DNA of 30,657 bases from the IMG/VR virus record IMGVR_UViG_3300027788_000046, positions 1 to 30,657 of that record; one strand, 5' to 3'. The translations under genes were made by a program, and so were the position numbers. Position 1 is the first letter of the stretch. Each line of letters starts with the position of its first letter. Below the pieces are notes generated by a model. That model made no database searches. It had not been told where the DNA came from and saw nothing but the letters and a program-made list of their open reading frames with translations. Source of the stretch: a virus. This document shows, in pieces, positions 15,081-22,861 of the stretch.

Positions 15081-15096
15081 TTGTTTAATAAAAAAG
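15081..15096 (+). promoter_or_regulatory. Repeated box TTGTTTAATAAAAAAG (copy 2)
   Basis: An exact copy of the 16-base box found at 7298 and 17326. Here it lies 21 bases before the ATG of the scaffold-like gene, in the 61-base gap after the Cys-rich gene. The larger distance than in the other copies (four to six bases) fits a transcription signal better than a fixed-distance translation signal. Confidence 0.5.
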
Positions 15097-15117
15097 TAAT
15101 TACTTAAAATTATATAT

Positions 15118-15675
15118 ATGAACTCAAAAGAGACCCTTAACAAAGTGAAAACTTTATTAGGTTTAGAAGTTCAGTTAGAAGAGAGAAAGTTGGAAAACGG
15201 AACTCGCTTTGAAGCTGATTCATTTGAAGCTGGTAAAGAAATCTTTATTGTAACAGATGAAGATGAAAGAATTGCTGTACCACAGGGAGAATACCTATTA
15301 GATGATGGCTTTACAGTTGTTGTTGAAGAAGATGGTATTATTGCTGAAATCAAAGAAGCGGTAGAAGAAGAAGTAGAAGAAACTGTTGAAGCACCTGTTG
15401 TGGAAGAAGTTGAAGCTGCTGAAGAAGCTGACGTTGAAGATTGGAAAGGTATGGAAATTAGAATTAAAAATTTGGAGGATGCTATTTCTGATTTAAAGTC
15501 AAGATTTAGTGACAAAGAAGATTTAACATCTGAAGTAGAATTATCTGCTGAAGAAACTGCTAAACCTTTAAAACACAATCCAGAAAATAAAAGCGAAGTT
15601 AAATTAAATAGCTACGCGCAAAACAAACCAATGACTACTCAAGACAGAGTATTCGCAAAATTATTTAACAACTAA
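15118..15675 (+). CDS. Putative capsid scaffold protein
   Basis: A 185-residue, very acidic protein lying just before the major capsid gene. Residues about 85-108 are almost only Glu, Val and Ala, followed by a likely coiled coil (WKGMEIRIKNLEDAISDLKS, 109-128). The C-terminus has KPMTTQDRVFAKLFNN, a basic and aromatic end that could bind the capsid. High charge, coiled coil and position between protease and capsid gene are typical of scaffold proteins. The first 75 residues (KTLLGLEVQLEERKLENGT and a beta-like part) may form a separate small domain. Confidence 0.65.
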   Translation: MNSKETLNKVKTLLGLEVQLEERKLENGTRFEADSFEAGKEIFIVTDEDERIAVPQGEYLLDDGFTVVVEEDGIIAEIKEAVEEEVEETVEAPVVEEVEAAEEADVEDWKGMEIRIKNLEDAISDLKSRFSDKEDLTSEVELSAEETAKPLKHNPENKSEVKLNSYAQNKPMTTQDRVFAKLFNN

Positions 15676-15692
15676 ATTAAAAACTAAAAATT

Positions 15693-16655
15693 ATGTCAAA
15701 TAGATTAGACTTAGCTACAACAGTAAACATTACTTCAACTTATGCTGGAGAGTTTGCTGGAAAGTACATCTCTGCTGCTCTTTTGAGTTCAAGCACAATT
15801 GAAGATGGTGGTGTTACAGTAATGCCAAACGTAAAATACAAATCAGTTATCCAAAGGATAGAAACTGGAAACTTAATCGCAGACGGAACTTGTGATTTCA
15901 CTCCAATTTCTAACGTAGATTTAACTGAGGTTATAATTATGCCAGAGGAATTTCAGGTAAACTTACAATTATGTAAGTCAGACTTCATTAATACATGGGA
16001 AGCTGCTCAAATGGGATTCAGTGCCTTTAATCCAAATGGATTACCAACATCATTCGCTGATTATTTAGTTGGATATGTTGCTGGAAAAGTTGCTGCTGCA
16101 AATGAAACTAACATTTGGACTGGTAATCTCGGAGGAGCACAAGCTGGAGAATACAACGGACTAGAAACTTTAGCTGCTGCTGATGCAACTGTTATTGATG
16201 TACCAACTCCAGTAGCTTTAACTGCTGCTAACATTATTGATAAAATGCAAGCTGTGGTAGATTTAATTCCAAATGCACTTTATGGTAAAGAAGATTTGAA
16301 ATTATACGTTTCAAACAAAGCTGCTAAATTATATGTTAGAGCTTTAGGTGGATTTAGTGTAGCTGCAACTGCAAATTCAGGTACAGATGCAAAAGGAACA
16401 CAATGGTACAGTAATGGAAGTTTAACTTTTGGAGGAATTCCAATCTTTGTAGGAAGAGGGATGTCTGACGATACAATGATAGCTGCTGAATCAAGCAACC
16501 TGTTTTTCGCGACTGGACTTCTTAACGATTACAACGAAGTTCGTGTAATTGACATGACTCCAATGGATGGAAGTCAGAATGTACGTCTCGTTATGAGATT
16601 CACGGCTGCTGCTGCGATAGGAGTCGGAGCGGATGTAGTTTACTACGCTGGATAA
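15693..16655 (+). CDS. Major capsid protein, HK97 type
   Basis: A 320-residue protein with the composition and position of a major capsid protein: Ala-rich, few charged residues, directly behind protease and scaffold genes. Segments such as VNLQLCKSDFINTWEAAQMG, a spine-helix-like SFADYLVGYVAGKVAAANE and GGIPIFVGRGM near the end are typical of HK97-fold capsid proteins of Bacteroidetes phages. Codon use is notably regular, as in highly expressed genes. The gene is followed by a hairpin. The start follows an AT-rich leader, AAAAACTAAAAATTATG. Confidence 0.82.
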   Translation: MSNRLDLATTVNITSTYAGEFAGKYISAALLSSSTIEDGGVTVMPNVKYKSVIQRIETGNLIADGTCDFTPISNVDLTEVIIMPEEFQVNLQLCKSDFINTWEAAQMGFSAFNPNGLPTSFADYLVGYVAGKVAAANETNIWTGNLGGAQAGEYNGLETLAAADATVIDVPTPVALTAANIIDKMQAVVDLIPNALYGKEDLKLYVSNKAAKLYVRALGGFSVAATANSGTDAKGTQWYSNGSLTFGGIPIFVGRGMSDDTMIAAESSNLFFATGLLNDYNEVRVIDMTPMDGSQNVRLVMRFTAAAAIGVGADVVYYAG

Positions 16656-16677
16656 TTAATTACTAACTAATATTATA

Positions 16678-16697
16678 AGGGGGGAGTAAATTCCCCT
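16678..16697 (+). terminator. GC-rich hairpin after the capsid gene
   Basis: AGGGGGG (16678-16684) pairs with TTCCCCT (16691-16697), with two G-U pairs and a six-base loop. It lies 22 bases after the capsid stop but lacks a T tract. It is more likely a partial terminator or an RNA-stabilising structure that raises capsid expression relative to downstream genes. Confidence 0.5.
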
Positions 16698-16722
16698 CTA
16701 TAGTATATAAAACCTTAAACAT

Positions 16723-17250
16723 ATGTCATGTGATATTACATTAGGCAGATTAGAACCCTGTAAGGATTCTGTTGGAGGGATAATTGCAATCTATATTTCA
16801 AATTATACAAGTGGCTTGTTAGATACAGCTACATTTGTAGATGAGGAAGTAACAGGATTTGCTTCTCCACTTACTTTTTACAAATACGATTTAAAAGGTG
16901 CTAACTCTTTCGAACAAACAAACGAAAACTCAAGAGATAACGGAACTTCTTTTTGGACTCAAACTGGAACTATTGTTTTAAAGAAACAAGATTTAGCTAC
17001 GAGAAAAGAAATGAAACTTTTATCTTATGGAAGACCACAAATAATTGTACAAGATTATAATGGTAAATATTATTTAGCTGGAATTGAAAATGGATGTGAA
17101 GTAGCTGCTAATACAGCAACTGGAGCAACTATGGGAGATTTAAATGGCTATAATATTACTTTTACAGGAACTGAAAAGACTCCTGCGAACTTTGTAGCTT
17201 TTGCTGCAATGGTTACTTCTGCTGATATAGTGGTTGTTTCAGGAGTATAA
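16723..17250 (+). CDS. Putative major tail tube protein
   Basis: A 175-residue, beta-rich protein with few charged residues. It shows LTFYKYDLKGANSFEQ, WTQTGTIVLKKQDL, LLSYGRPQIIVQDYNGKYYL and a GATMGDLNGYNITFTGTEK segment. The late pattern M-G-D-x-N-G-Y-x-x-T-F-x-G-x-E resembles phage tail tube proteins, which often have a final strand before a T-G-x-E-like end. High expression is suggested by its place between a hairpin and tandem terminators. A head decoration protein is the alternative. Confidence 0.58.
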   Translation: MSCDITLGRLEPCKDSVGGIIAIYISNYTSGLLDTATFVDEEVTGFASPLTFYKYDLKGANSFEQTNENSRDNGTSFWTQTGTIVLKKQDLATRKEMKLLSYGRPQIIVQDYNGKYYLAGIENGCEVAANTATGATMGDLNGYNITFTGTEKTPANFVAFAAMVTSADIVVVSGV

Positions 17251-17271
17251 GTGTATTTATTTAACTAAATT

Positions 17272-17303
17272 AAAAGGCATTACTTTAAGTTTTGCCTTTT
17301 TTT
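17272..17303 (+). terminator. Rho-independent terminator
   Basis: AAAAGGCA (17272-17279) pairs with TGCCTTTT (17293-17300), and the T tract continues to 17303. Within the loop, ACTT (17282-17285) and AAGT (17287-17290) can also pair. It lies 22 bases after the tail tube candidate. Confidence 0.82.
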
Positions 17304-17307
17304 ATAT

Positions 17308-17327
17308 AACAGTTTTGCTGTTTTTTT
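17308..17327 (+). terminator. Second, tandem terminator
   Basis: AACAG (17308-17312) pairs with CTGTT (17318-17322) around TTTTG, and is followed by T to 17327. It stands five bases after the first terminator. The tract merges into the TTGTTTAATAAAAAAG box. Tandem terminators here imply that the next gene needs its own transcription start. Confidence 0.7.
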
Positions 17328-17341
17328 GTTTAATAAAAAAG
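17326..17341 (+). promoter_or_regulatory. Repeated box TTGTTTAATAAAAAAG (copy 3)
   Basis: An exact copy, starting in the T tract of the tandem terminator and ending six bases before the ATG at 17348. The layout terminator-box-six bases-ATG is the same as at 7263-7321. A fresh transcript is expected here, so the box is a good late promoter candidate. Confidence 0.52.
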
Positions 17342-17347
17342 CATTTA

Positions 17348-17683
17348 ATGATAATACTAACCACAAGTGCATTAGCACAACAATTAAAGTTTATTCCACG
17401 TGAGTATTCTGCAAGTAGTATTGTAATTACTGACCAAGACACAAATACACCAGTAACCTATACAGGATTAACATTTACAACAGATAGATATTACTTACAA
17501 GGAAACGTAATATTTAGTCCAATATTAAGAGAAGGTACTTTTTACACGCTTGAAATTTTAAACGGATCAAGCGTTGTATATAGAGATAATATATTTTGTA
17601 CAGACCAAACTATTAGTACATATAGTATTAATGATGGTGTATTTACAGAACACGTAACAACTAACGAATACGTAGTGATATGA
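17348..17683 (+). CDS. Hypothetical structural protein, 111 aa
   Basis: I chose the ATG at 17348. The frame is open upstream to a TTG at 17234, but that part contains two terminators and is mostly hydrophobic translation of T tracts. The 111-residue protein is beta-rich (FIPREYSASSIVITD, YYLQGNVIFSPI, FYTLEILNGSSVVYRD) and shows no enzyme motif. It overlaps the portal start by four bases. Its place between tail tube candidate and portal suggests a head-tail or minor tail role. Confidence 0.68.
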   Translation: MIILTTSALAQQLKFIPREYSASSIVITDQDTNTPVTYTGLTFTTDRYYLQGNVIFSPILREGTFYTLEILNGSSVVYRDNIFCTDQTISTYSINDGVFTEHVTTNEYVVI

Positions 17684-19605
17684 GCGAATTTTTCGTAACT
17701 AAATTAGCAGCCTATACAGCTCCAGAAGTTGTAGAATTAAAAAATAAGGATTGGGTTCAATATGGAATTGATAATAACTATTTTAATTACATTATCGATG
17801 TAAACAACAACTCTACCACTTGTAGAGCTATTACAATAGGGGTTTCCAATATGATTTACGGAAAAGGTCTTGCAGCGCATGATGGAGATAAAAGACCAGA
17901 GCAGTACGCTCAAATGATGTCATTATTTAAAAAAGCTGATTTACGTAGATTCATAAATGACTACAAAGTTTTAGGAATGGCTGCATTTCAATTAGTGTAT
18001 GAAGGTGGTAAAGTAAAACAAGTACACCACTTTCCAATGGAGACATTAAGAGCTGAAAAGTGTAATGATGAAGGGGAAATTGAAGCTTGGTATTATTCAA
18101 ACCATTGGGATAACTTAAAGCCTACTGAAAAACCTGAAAGAATACCAGCCTTTGGATTTGGTAAACAAAAAGGGGTTGAAATGTATGTTTTAAAGCCTTA
18201 TGAAGCTGGTAAATACTATTATAGTAGTCCAGACTGGTCTTCTGCCATGCCTTACGCTGTATTAGAGGACGAAATAGGAGATTACCTTATAAATGATTGT
18301 ATTAATGGTTTTAGTGGCACTAAGGTTGTCAATTTTAACAATGGTGTCCCTGACCCTGAAAAGATGCAATCGATAAAATCAGATGTATTAAATAAATTAA
18401 CTGGAAGCAGAGGAGAAAAAGTAATTGTTGCATTTAATAACAATGCCGAATCTAAAACTACGATTGATGATATTCCTCTGAATGACGCACCAGCTCACTA
18501 TTCCTATTTAGCTGATGAATGCTTTAAAAAATTAATTGTTGGTCATAGAGTTACTTCTCCGATGCTGCTTGGGATAAGAGAGGGGAACGATGGTTTAGGC
18601 AACAATGCAGAAGAAATTAAAAACGCAACACAGTTATTTGACAATATAGTTATACAATGCTTTCAAGACCAAGTAATAGAGTGTATGGATGCAATTCTAT
18701 CGGTTAATGATATAGCATTAGACTTATACTTTAAGACTCTTAAACCTCTTGATTTTACGGATATTGATATAGTAAACGAAGAAATAATAGAAGAAGAAAC
18801 AGGATATGAATTAAGTCTTAAAAAAATAGATGGCAAAGAAGTTTATAATACAATAGAAGAAGCTGAAGCAAAAGCCTTAGAACAAGGTTGTAGTGGTTCG
18901 CATGAAATGGAAATTGAAGGGGTTGTTTATTATATGCCTTGTGAAGAACATATAGAATTAAATAAAGATTTAGAACATTTTATAAGTTTAGGAGAAGATA
19001 TTGATGATAATGTTTGGGATGCAATAGACGAACAAGATGTTGATTATGAAAACGATGATAAATTAACAGAAATAATAAATGAACTTAATTTACAAAGTGA
19101 AGAAAAACTTTCAACTTTAAGTAAAATTTGGAAATTTGTTAGTACAGGTATTGCAAGACCAAACTCAAAAAGTGCTCAAGATAAAGAAGTAGATGTAAAC
19201 GGTATAGAAAACTATTTTAAAGTAAGGTATAAATATAATCCTGCAAGAACTGGCGGTAACCCAAGGGATTTTTGTGTTGCTATGACTAAAGCTAAAAAAT
19301 TATATAGAAAGGAAGATATAATAGCAATGGGGGGTAAAGCTGTAAATCCTGGCTGGGGTCCTAAAGGGGCTTCCACATATTCTATCTGGTTATACAAAGG
19401 AGGAGGCAATTGTAGACATTCCTGGAGAAGAGTAACTTATAGAAGTAAAGATGCTAAAATAGACTTAAAAACATCTCAGGATATAATAGGAACAAGACAA
19501 GCAGCAATTTTAGGATATAAAGTAACAAACCCTTATCAAGTTTCAGTACAACCAAGAAACCTACCAAACAAAGGGTTTTTACCAGGTAACCCACAAGGAA
19601 AATAA
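17680..19605 (+). CDS. Portal protein with an extra C-terminal domain
   Basis: A 641-residue protein. Residues about 1-400 look like a portal: CRAITIGVSNMIYGKG near the N-terminus, a wing and stem-like part, DDIPLNDAPAHYSYLADECF and TSPMLLGIREGNDGLGNNAEE before a helix. The portal forms the dodecamer through which DNA enters and leaves. From about 512 a second domain begins: FKVRYKYNPARTGGNPRDF, KLYRKEDIIAMG, NPGWGPKGASTYSIWLYKGG and NCRHSWRRVTYR. This Cys/His-bearing block is usually seen at the ends of other head-region proteins. The linker (about 400-510) is acidic. The domain fusion may tether head proteins or bind metal. The start overlaps the preceding gene by four bases. Confidence 0.82.
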   Translation: MSEFFVTKLAAYTAPEVVELKNKDWVQYGIDNNYFNYIIDVNNNSTTCRAITIGVSNMIYGKGLAAHDGDKRPEQYAQMMSLFKKADLRRFINDYKVLGMAAFQLVYEGGKVKQVHHFPMETLRAEKCNDEGEIEAWYYSNHWDNLKPTEKPERIPAFGFGKQKGVEMYVLKPYEAGKYYYSSPDWSSAMPYAVLEDEIGDYLINDCINGFSGTKVVNFNNGVPDPEKMQSIKSDVLNKLTGSRGEKVIVAFNNNAESKTTIDDIPLNDAPAHYSYLADECFKKLIVGHRVTSPMLLGIREGNDGLGNNAEEIKNATQLFDNIVIQCFQDQVIECMDAILSVNDIALDLYFKTLKPLDFTDIDIVNEEIIEEETGYELSLKKIDGKEVYNTIEEAEAKALEQGCSGSHEMEIEGVVYYMPCEEHIELNKDLEHFISLGEDIDDNVWDAIDEQDVDYENDDKLTEIINELNLQSEEKLSTLSKIWKFVSTGIARPNSKSAQDKEVDVNGIENYFKVRYKYNPARTGGNPRDFCVAMTKAKKLYRKEDIIAMGGKAVNPGWGPKGASTYSIWLYKGGGNCRHSWRRVTYRSKDAKIDLKTSQDIIGTRQAAILGYKVTNPYQVSVQPRNLPNKGFLPGNPQGK

Positions 19606-19608
19606 GAC

Positions 19609-20124
19609 ATGGCAAAAGCATTATTTATAACAACAAAAGACATTAAAAGGTACTCTGTACTTTCTGGTTCTGTAGACCCTGACAAGTTTATATACATGGT
19701 AGAAATTGCACAAGATACAGAAGTGCAGAATTACTTAGGAACTCAGCTATTAGAAAAAATACAAAACTTAATACTTGCTGGAACTATAAACGACCCAGCT
19801 AACGCAGCCTATAAGACGCTTTTAGAGACGTATATAAAGCCTATGACTATTTATTGGGCATTAGTATGCTATATGCCGTTTGCAGCGTACACAGTGGCTA
19901 ATGGAGGTGTTTACAAGCATACATCAGAAAGTAGTGTGACAGTAGACAAAGATGAAGTGGATTATTTAGTAGAAAAGTATAGAGATATCGCACAATTTTA
20001 TACTAATAATTTTATAAGCTATATGGTTTATAATCAAACCACCTATCCTGAGTATAATGCAAACACACAGGATGATATTTACCCAGATACAGCTAATGCA
20101 GATTTTGGTGGATGGGTTTTATAA
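19609..20124 (+). CDS. Head-tail connector-like protein
   Basis: A 171-residue, mostly helical protein directly after the portal, three bases apart. It contains FITTKDIKRYSVLSGSVDPDK, a helix EVQNYLGTQLLEKIQNLI (residues 39-56), YIKPMTIYWALVCYMPF (75-91) and a C-terminal tail rich in Asn and Asp. This pattern matches a connector-like family common in Bacteroidetes phages (DUF6712-like, by memory of the pattern). It would form a ring below the portal to which the tail attaches. Confidence 0.68.
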   Translation: MAKALFITTKDIKRYSVLSGSVDPDKFIYMVEIAQDTEVQNYLGTQLLEKIQNLILAGTINDPANAAYKTLLETYIKPMTIYWALVCYMPFAAYTVANGGVYKHTSESSVTVDKDEVDYLVEKYRDIAQFYTNNFISYMVYNQTTYPEYNANTQDDIYPDTANADFGGWVL

Positions 20125-20225
20125 GATATAGACAAAAGAGTAAAAATATTGTAAAGTTAAAGCAGTATTTGGAAAAGAAAAAAGAAGTTATAAAAGAACA
20201 AGAAAAAAATAAATTATGGGTATAA
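20112..20225 (+). CDS. Small basic coiled-coil protein, 37 aa
   Basis: The ATG lies inside the connector gene (13-base overlap) and 37 codons follow to a TAA at 20223-20225, overlapping the next gene by ten bases. The product is Lys- and Glu-rich (KQYLEKKKEVIKEQEKNK) and likely one helix. The two-sided overlap suggests a real small gene, but its composition is simple and it could be chance. Confidence 0.45.
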   Translation: MGFIRYRQKSKNIVKLKQYLEKKKEVIKEQEKNKLWV

Positions 20226-20416
20226 CTGCAAACACATCAAATTGGGGATTAGATTATAGTTATTCATGGTGGGGAAATGCTACGACAACTTCCGAGTGGG
20301 GTTCTGTTTATTTAGTTTCCTATTTAATGTCAGATTTAAGAAGAAGGACTAGCACTTATGAGAATAATATAATGACTATTCAATTATTAAACGATATAAA
20401 CGACTGTAATGACTAA
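20216..20416 (+). CDS. Small hypothetical protein, 66 aa
   Basis: A 66-residue protein, Trp-, Tyr- and Ser-rich at the N-terminus (MGITANTSNWGLDYSYSWWG) and helical at the C-terminus. It overlaps the first fibre gene by eight bases. The aromatic N-terminus is similar to short structural or fibre-associated proteins. No family is recognised. Confidence 0.62.
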   Translation: MGITANTSNWGLDYSYSWWGNATTTSEWGSVYLVSYLMSDLRRRTSTYENNIMTIQLLNDINDCND

Positions 20417-22859
20417 TTTATTATATAAAGCAAGTATTGTAACCACACCTACAGCTTATGGTGTTGGAGTGTTAAACTCTATAAAACCAGCTTATGCATT
20501 AGGCGAAAATCTTATAACCAATGGTAACTTTGCTACGGATTCAGATTGGACTAAAGGAAGTGCTTGGACTATTAGTAGTGGTGTTGCCTCTTTTGATGAC
20601 ACATCTAACTCAAGTTTATCACAATCAATAAGTTTTACAACAAGTAAATCTTATAAAATAAGTTTTGAGATAACTTCAGGTAGTGGTAGTATTGCATTTT
20701 TGTCAAGTAATGGGGCAACAACATATATTACATATGCAACATATACTGTTGGTGTACATACAGTTGATTTTAAATATACAACAGGCGTAGGGTTAAGTAT
20801 ATTTGCAAGTACATTTTTAGGTGGTGCTTTTTCAATAGACAACGTATCAGTAGTAGAGATAACAGACGCAGACTTCGACTTCACAAGAGCCTCAAGTGCC
20901 ACAAGAGTTAATCCAGATTACTTAATAGAAACAGTATCTATAAACTCTGCTAATTTAGTACAGAATGGAAACTTTAGCGAAGAGGGTTCGGAGCAAGTTG
21001 TAAATGGAGATTTCGCTACTGATAGTGATTGGTCAAAAGGAACAGGTTGGACTATTAATGGAGGTAAATTATTATCTGCTAATTCTGCACAATATGTATC
21101 TGTTAATCAGAATATACTAGGAGTCACTTTAGGGAAAACATATAAAACAACTATTAACGTAAGTTCTATTAGCGGAGGTTATATTGTAAAATTTGGCTCT
21201 AGCGGTACTATCTATACATTATCATTAGGTCTAAATACAATTAATGCGGTTTGGGATGGAACTAATAATGGTTTAGCAATATATAACAATACGTCTTCCG
21301 TTGGAAACATAACAATAGACAACGTATCAGTTAAGCAAGTAGACCCTAATGATAATTGGACTTTAGGTGGTGTAGCAGAATTTGGAAATAATTTAGTTCA
21401 TTTTGAAAGTAATTCAAATACATATAGCTATATAAGACAAGATATAAGCAGTCTATCTAATTCAAAATATAAAATACAATTAGAAGTTAAAAATTATGTT
21501 AGTGGTGCTTGTCAAGTTGGTTTTTCTGGTTCAAGTCCAATTCTTATAAACTTAAACATTACAAGTAATGGTATATATACAGCTATTGTTTCTTCAAATA
21601 GTAATGGAGATGATTTAGAAATATCAAGAGAATATACTGGTGGTAATTTTAATTTTGACATAACAGACATATCCGTAATAGAAATACAAGAAAACGGAGT
21701 ACCCAGATTAGATTATACTAATGGTACTGCAAGTATCTTACTTGAAAATCAGAGCACTAACTTGATTCCTTATTCAAATAATACAAGTTCTTATTCTAAA
21801 GCCAATATTACTGCAACAGATAATTTTACTACAAGTCCAGAAGGTCAAATAAATGCTGCAAAACTTCTTACTACTTCAACAGGTCAATGTAATATAAAAA
21901 CTTCTTTTACGGCTGCTGCTGGAAATTACACAGGAAGTATATTTCTAAAAAAACAAGATTTTGATTTTATTTATGTTGAGCTTGGTGGAGCTTATGCTTG
22001 GTTTAATATTAGTACAGGAGCAACAGGAAATAGTGGAAATTATGGTTCAGATTGGACTTTTTTAAGTCATAGCGTAGAATCATTTGGAAACAATTGGTAT
22101 AGATGCATTATTACTGGTAATTGCATAAATGCTGGAGGTTATAATTTTAGGTCTATGCAGCCAGTATCATCAAATGGAAGTTATAATTCTAATTTAAACA
22201 ATGGAACTACTTTTTGGTTTGGATGTCAATTAGAAGCCTTATCCTACGCTACATCTTACATACCAACATCTGGACAGTCAGGCGGAGTTACAAGAGCAGC
22301 AGAAACATTAAATAACGCTGGTAATAGCGACTTAATAAATTCAACAGAGGGAGTTTTCTATGCAGAGATAAGTGCTTTGGCTAATGATGGTACAAACAGA
22401 TGTATTAGTTTATATGATGGAACTGTAAACAATAGGCTTACTTTACTTTTTGGGAGTACAAATAATAGTATTAGAGCTTTAATAAAAAGTAATAATGCAA
22501 GTACATTTGATGCGACACACATAGTTAATTCAACCTTAAATTTTCATAAAATTGGAGTAAAGTATAAAGAAAATGATTTTGCTTTATGGATAGATGGAGT
22601 TGAGGTTGCAACAGACTCAAGTGGAGCTACTCCTATTGGTTTAAATGCATTAACTTTTGATACTGGAAATGGTGGGCAAAATTTATATGGAAGATGCAAA
22701 TCAGTAGCAGTTTTTTCAGAAGCATTATCAGACACAGAATTAGCTTGTTTAACAAGTACAAACAACAGAGAAATATTTTTAAATTATTATTATAGAATGC
22801 AGTATGTAGGAGCTAATACAGAGGCTTTAAGCTGCGCAGAACAAACTTTTAACATATAA
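20409..22859 (+). CDS. Tail fibre or receptor-binding protein with repeated lectin-like modules
   Basis: An 816-residue protein built of beta-rich modules. Two related segments start LITNGNFATDSDWTKG (about residue 34) and QVVNGDFATDSDWSKG (about 197), each ending near IDNVSV, like carbohydrate-binding jelly-roll modules. A motif FDFTRASSATRVN (about 155) is common in marine phage tail proteins. After VPRLDY and ENQSTNLIPYS (about 433-460) there is another module with QLEALSYATSYIPT (about 606-620), and a LamG-like end (about 640-805). It probably binds surface sugars of the host. It shares its last two modules and the ATRV motif with the next gene. Confidence 0.77.
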   Translation: MTNLLYKASIVTTPTAYGVGVLNSIKPAYALGENLITNGNFATDSDWTKGSAWTISSGVASFDDTSNSSLSQSISFTTSKSYKISFEITSGSGSIAFLSSNGATTYITYATYTVGVHTVDFKYTTGVGLSIFASTFLGGAFSIDNVSVVEITDADFDFTRASSATRVNPDYLIETVSINSANLVQNGNFSEEGSEQVVNGDFATDSDWSKGTGWTINGGKLLSANSAQYVSVNQNILGVTLGKTYKTTINVSSISGGYIVKFGSSGTIYTLSLGLNTINAVWDGTNNGLAIYNNTSSVGNITIDNVSVKQVDPNDNWTLGGVAEFGNNLVHFESNSNTYSYIRQDISSLSNSKYKIQLEVKNYVSGACQVGFSGSSPILINLNITSNGIYTAIVSSNSNGDDLEISREYTGGNFNFDITDISVIEIQENGVPRLDYTNGTASILLENQSTNLIPYSNNTSSYSKANITATDNFTTSPEGQINAAKLLTTSTGQCNIKTSFTAAAGNYTGSIFLKKQDFDFIYVELGGAYAWFNISTGATGNSGNYGSDWTFLSHSVESFGNNWYRCIITGNCINAGGYNFRSMQPVSSNGSYNSNLNNGTTFWFGCQLEALSYATSYIPTSGQSGGVTRAAETLNNAGNSDLINSTEGVFYAEISALANDGTNRCISLYDGTVNNRLTLLFGSTNNSIRALIKSNNASTFDATHIVNSTLNFHKIGVKYKENDFALWIDGVEVATDSSGATPIGLNALTFDTGNGGQNLYGRCKSVAVFSEALSDTELACLTSTNNREIFLNYYYRMQYVGANTEALSCAEQTFNI
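22227..22253 (+). repeat. 27-bp direct repeat shared by the two fibre genes
   Basis: These 27 bases occur unchanged at 23504-23530 in the next gene. They encode QLEALSYAT. The rest of the two modules is less similar at the DNA level, so the exact stretch may mark recent recombination or gene conversion between the paralogs, or strong constraint on this short motif. A further 19-base repeat, CAATAGACAACGTATCAGT, lies twice inside the first fibre gene (near 20837 and 21313). Confidence 0.85.
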
Positions 22860-22861
22860 TT

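Noticed and set aside
15171-15578. Ser/Thr-rich open frame on the - strand within the scaffold-like gene
   Set aside because: Its Ser runs are the reverse reading of the Glu-rich GAA codons of the scaffold-like protein, so it is a composition shadow.
17234-17347. N-terminal extension of the 111-residue protein with a membrane-like segment
   Set aside because: The hydrophobic stretch is a translation of two terminators and their T tracts. The ATG at 17348 follows the repeated TTGTTTAATAAAAAAG box, which fits a true start.
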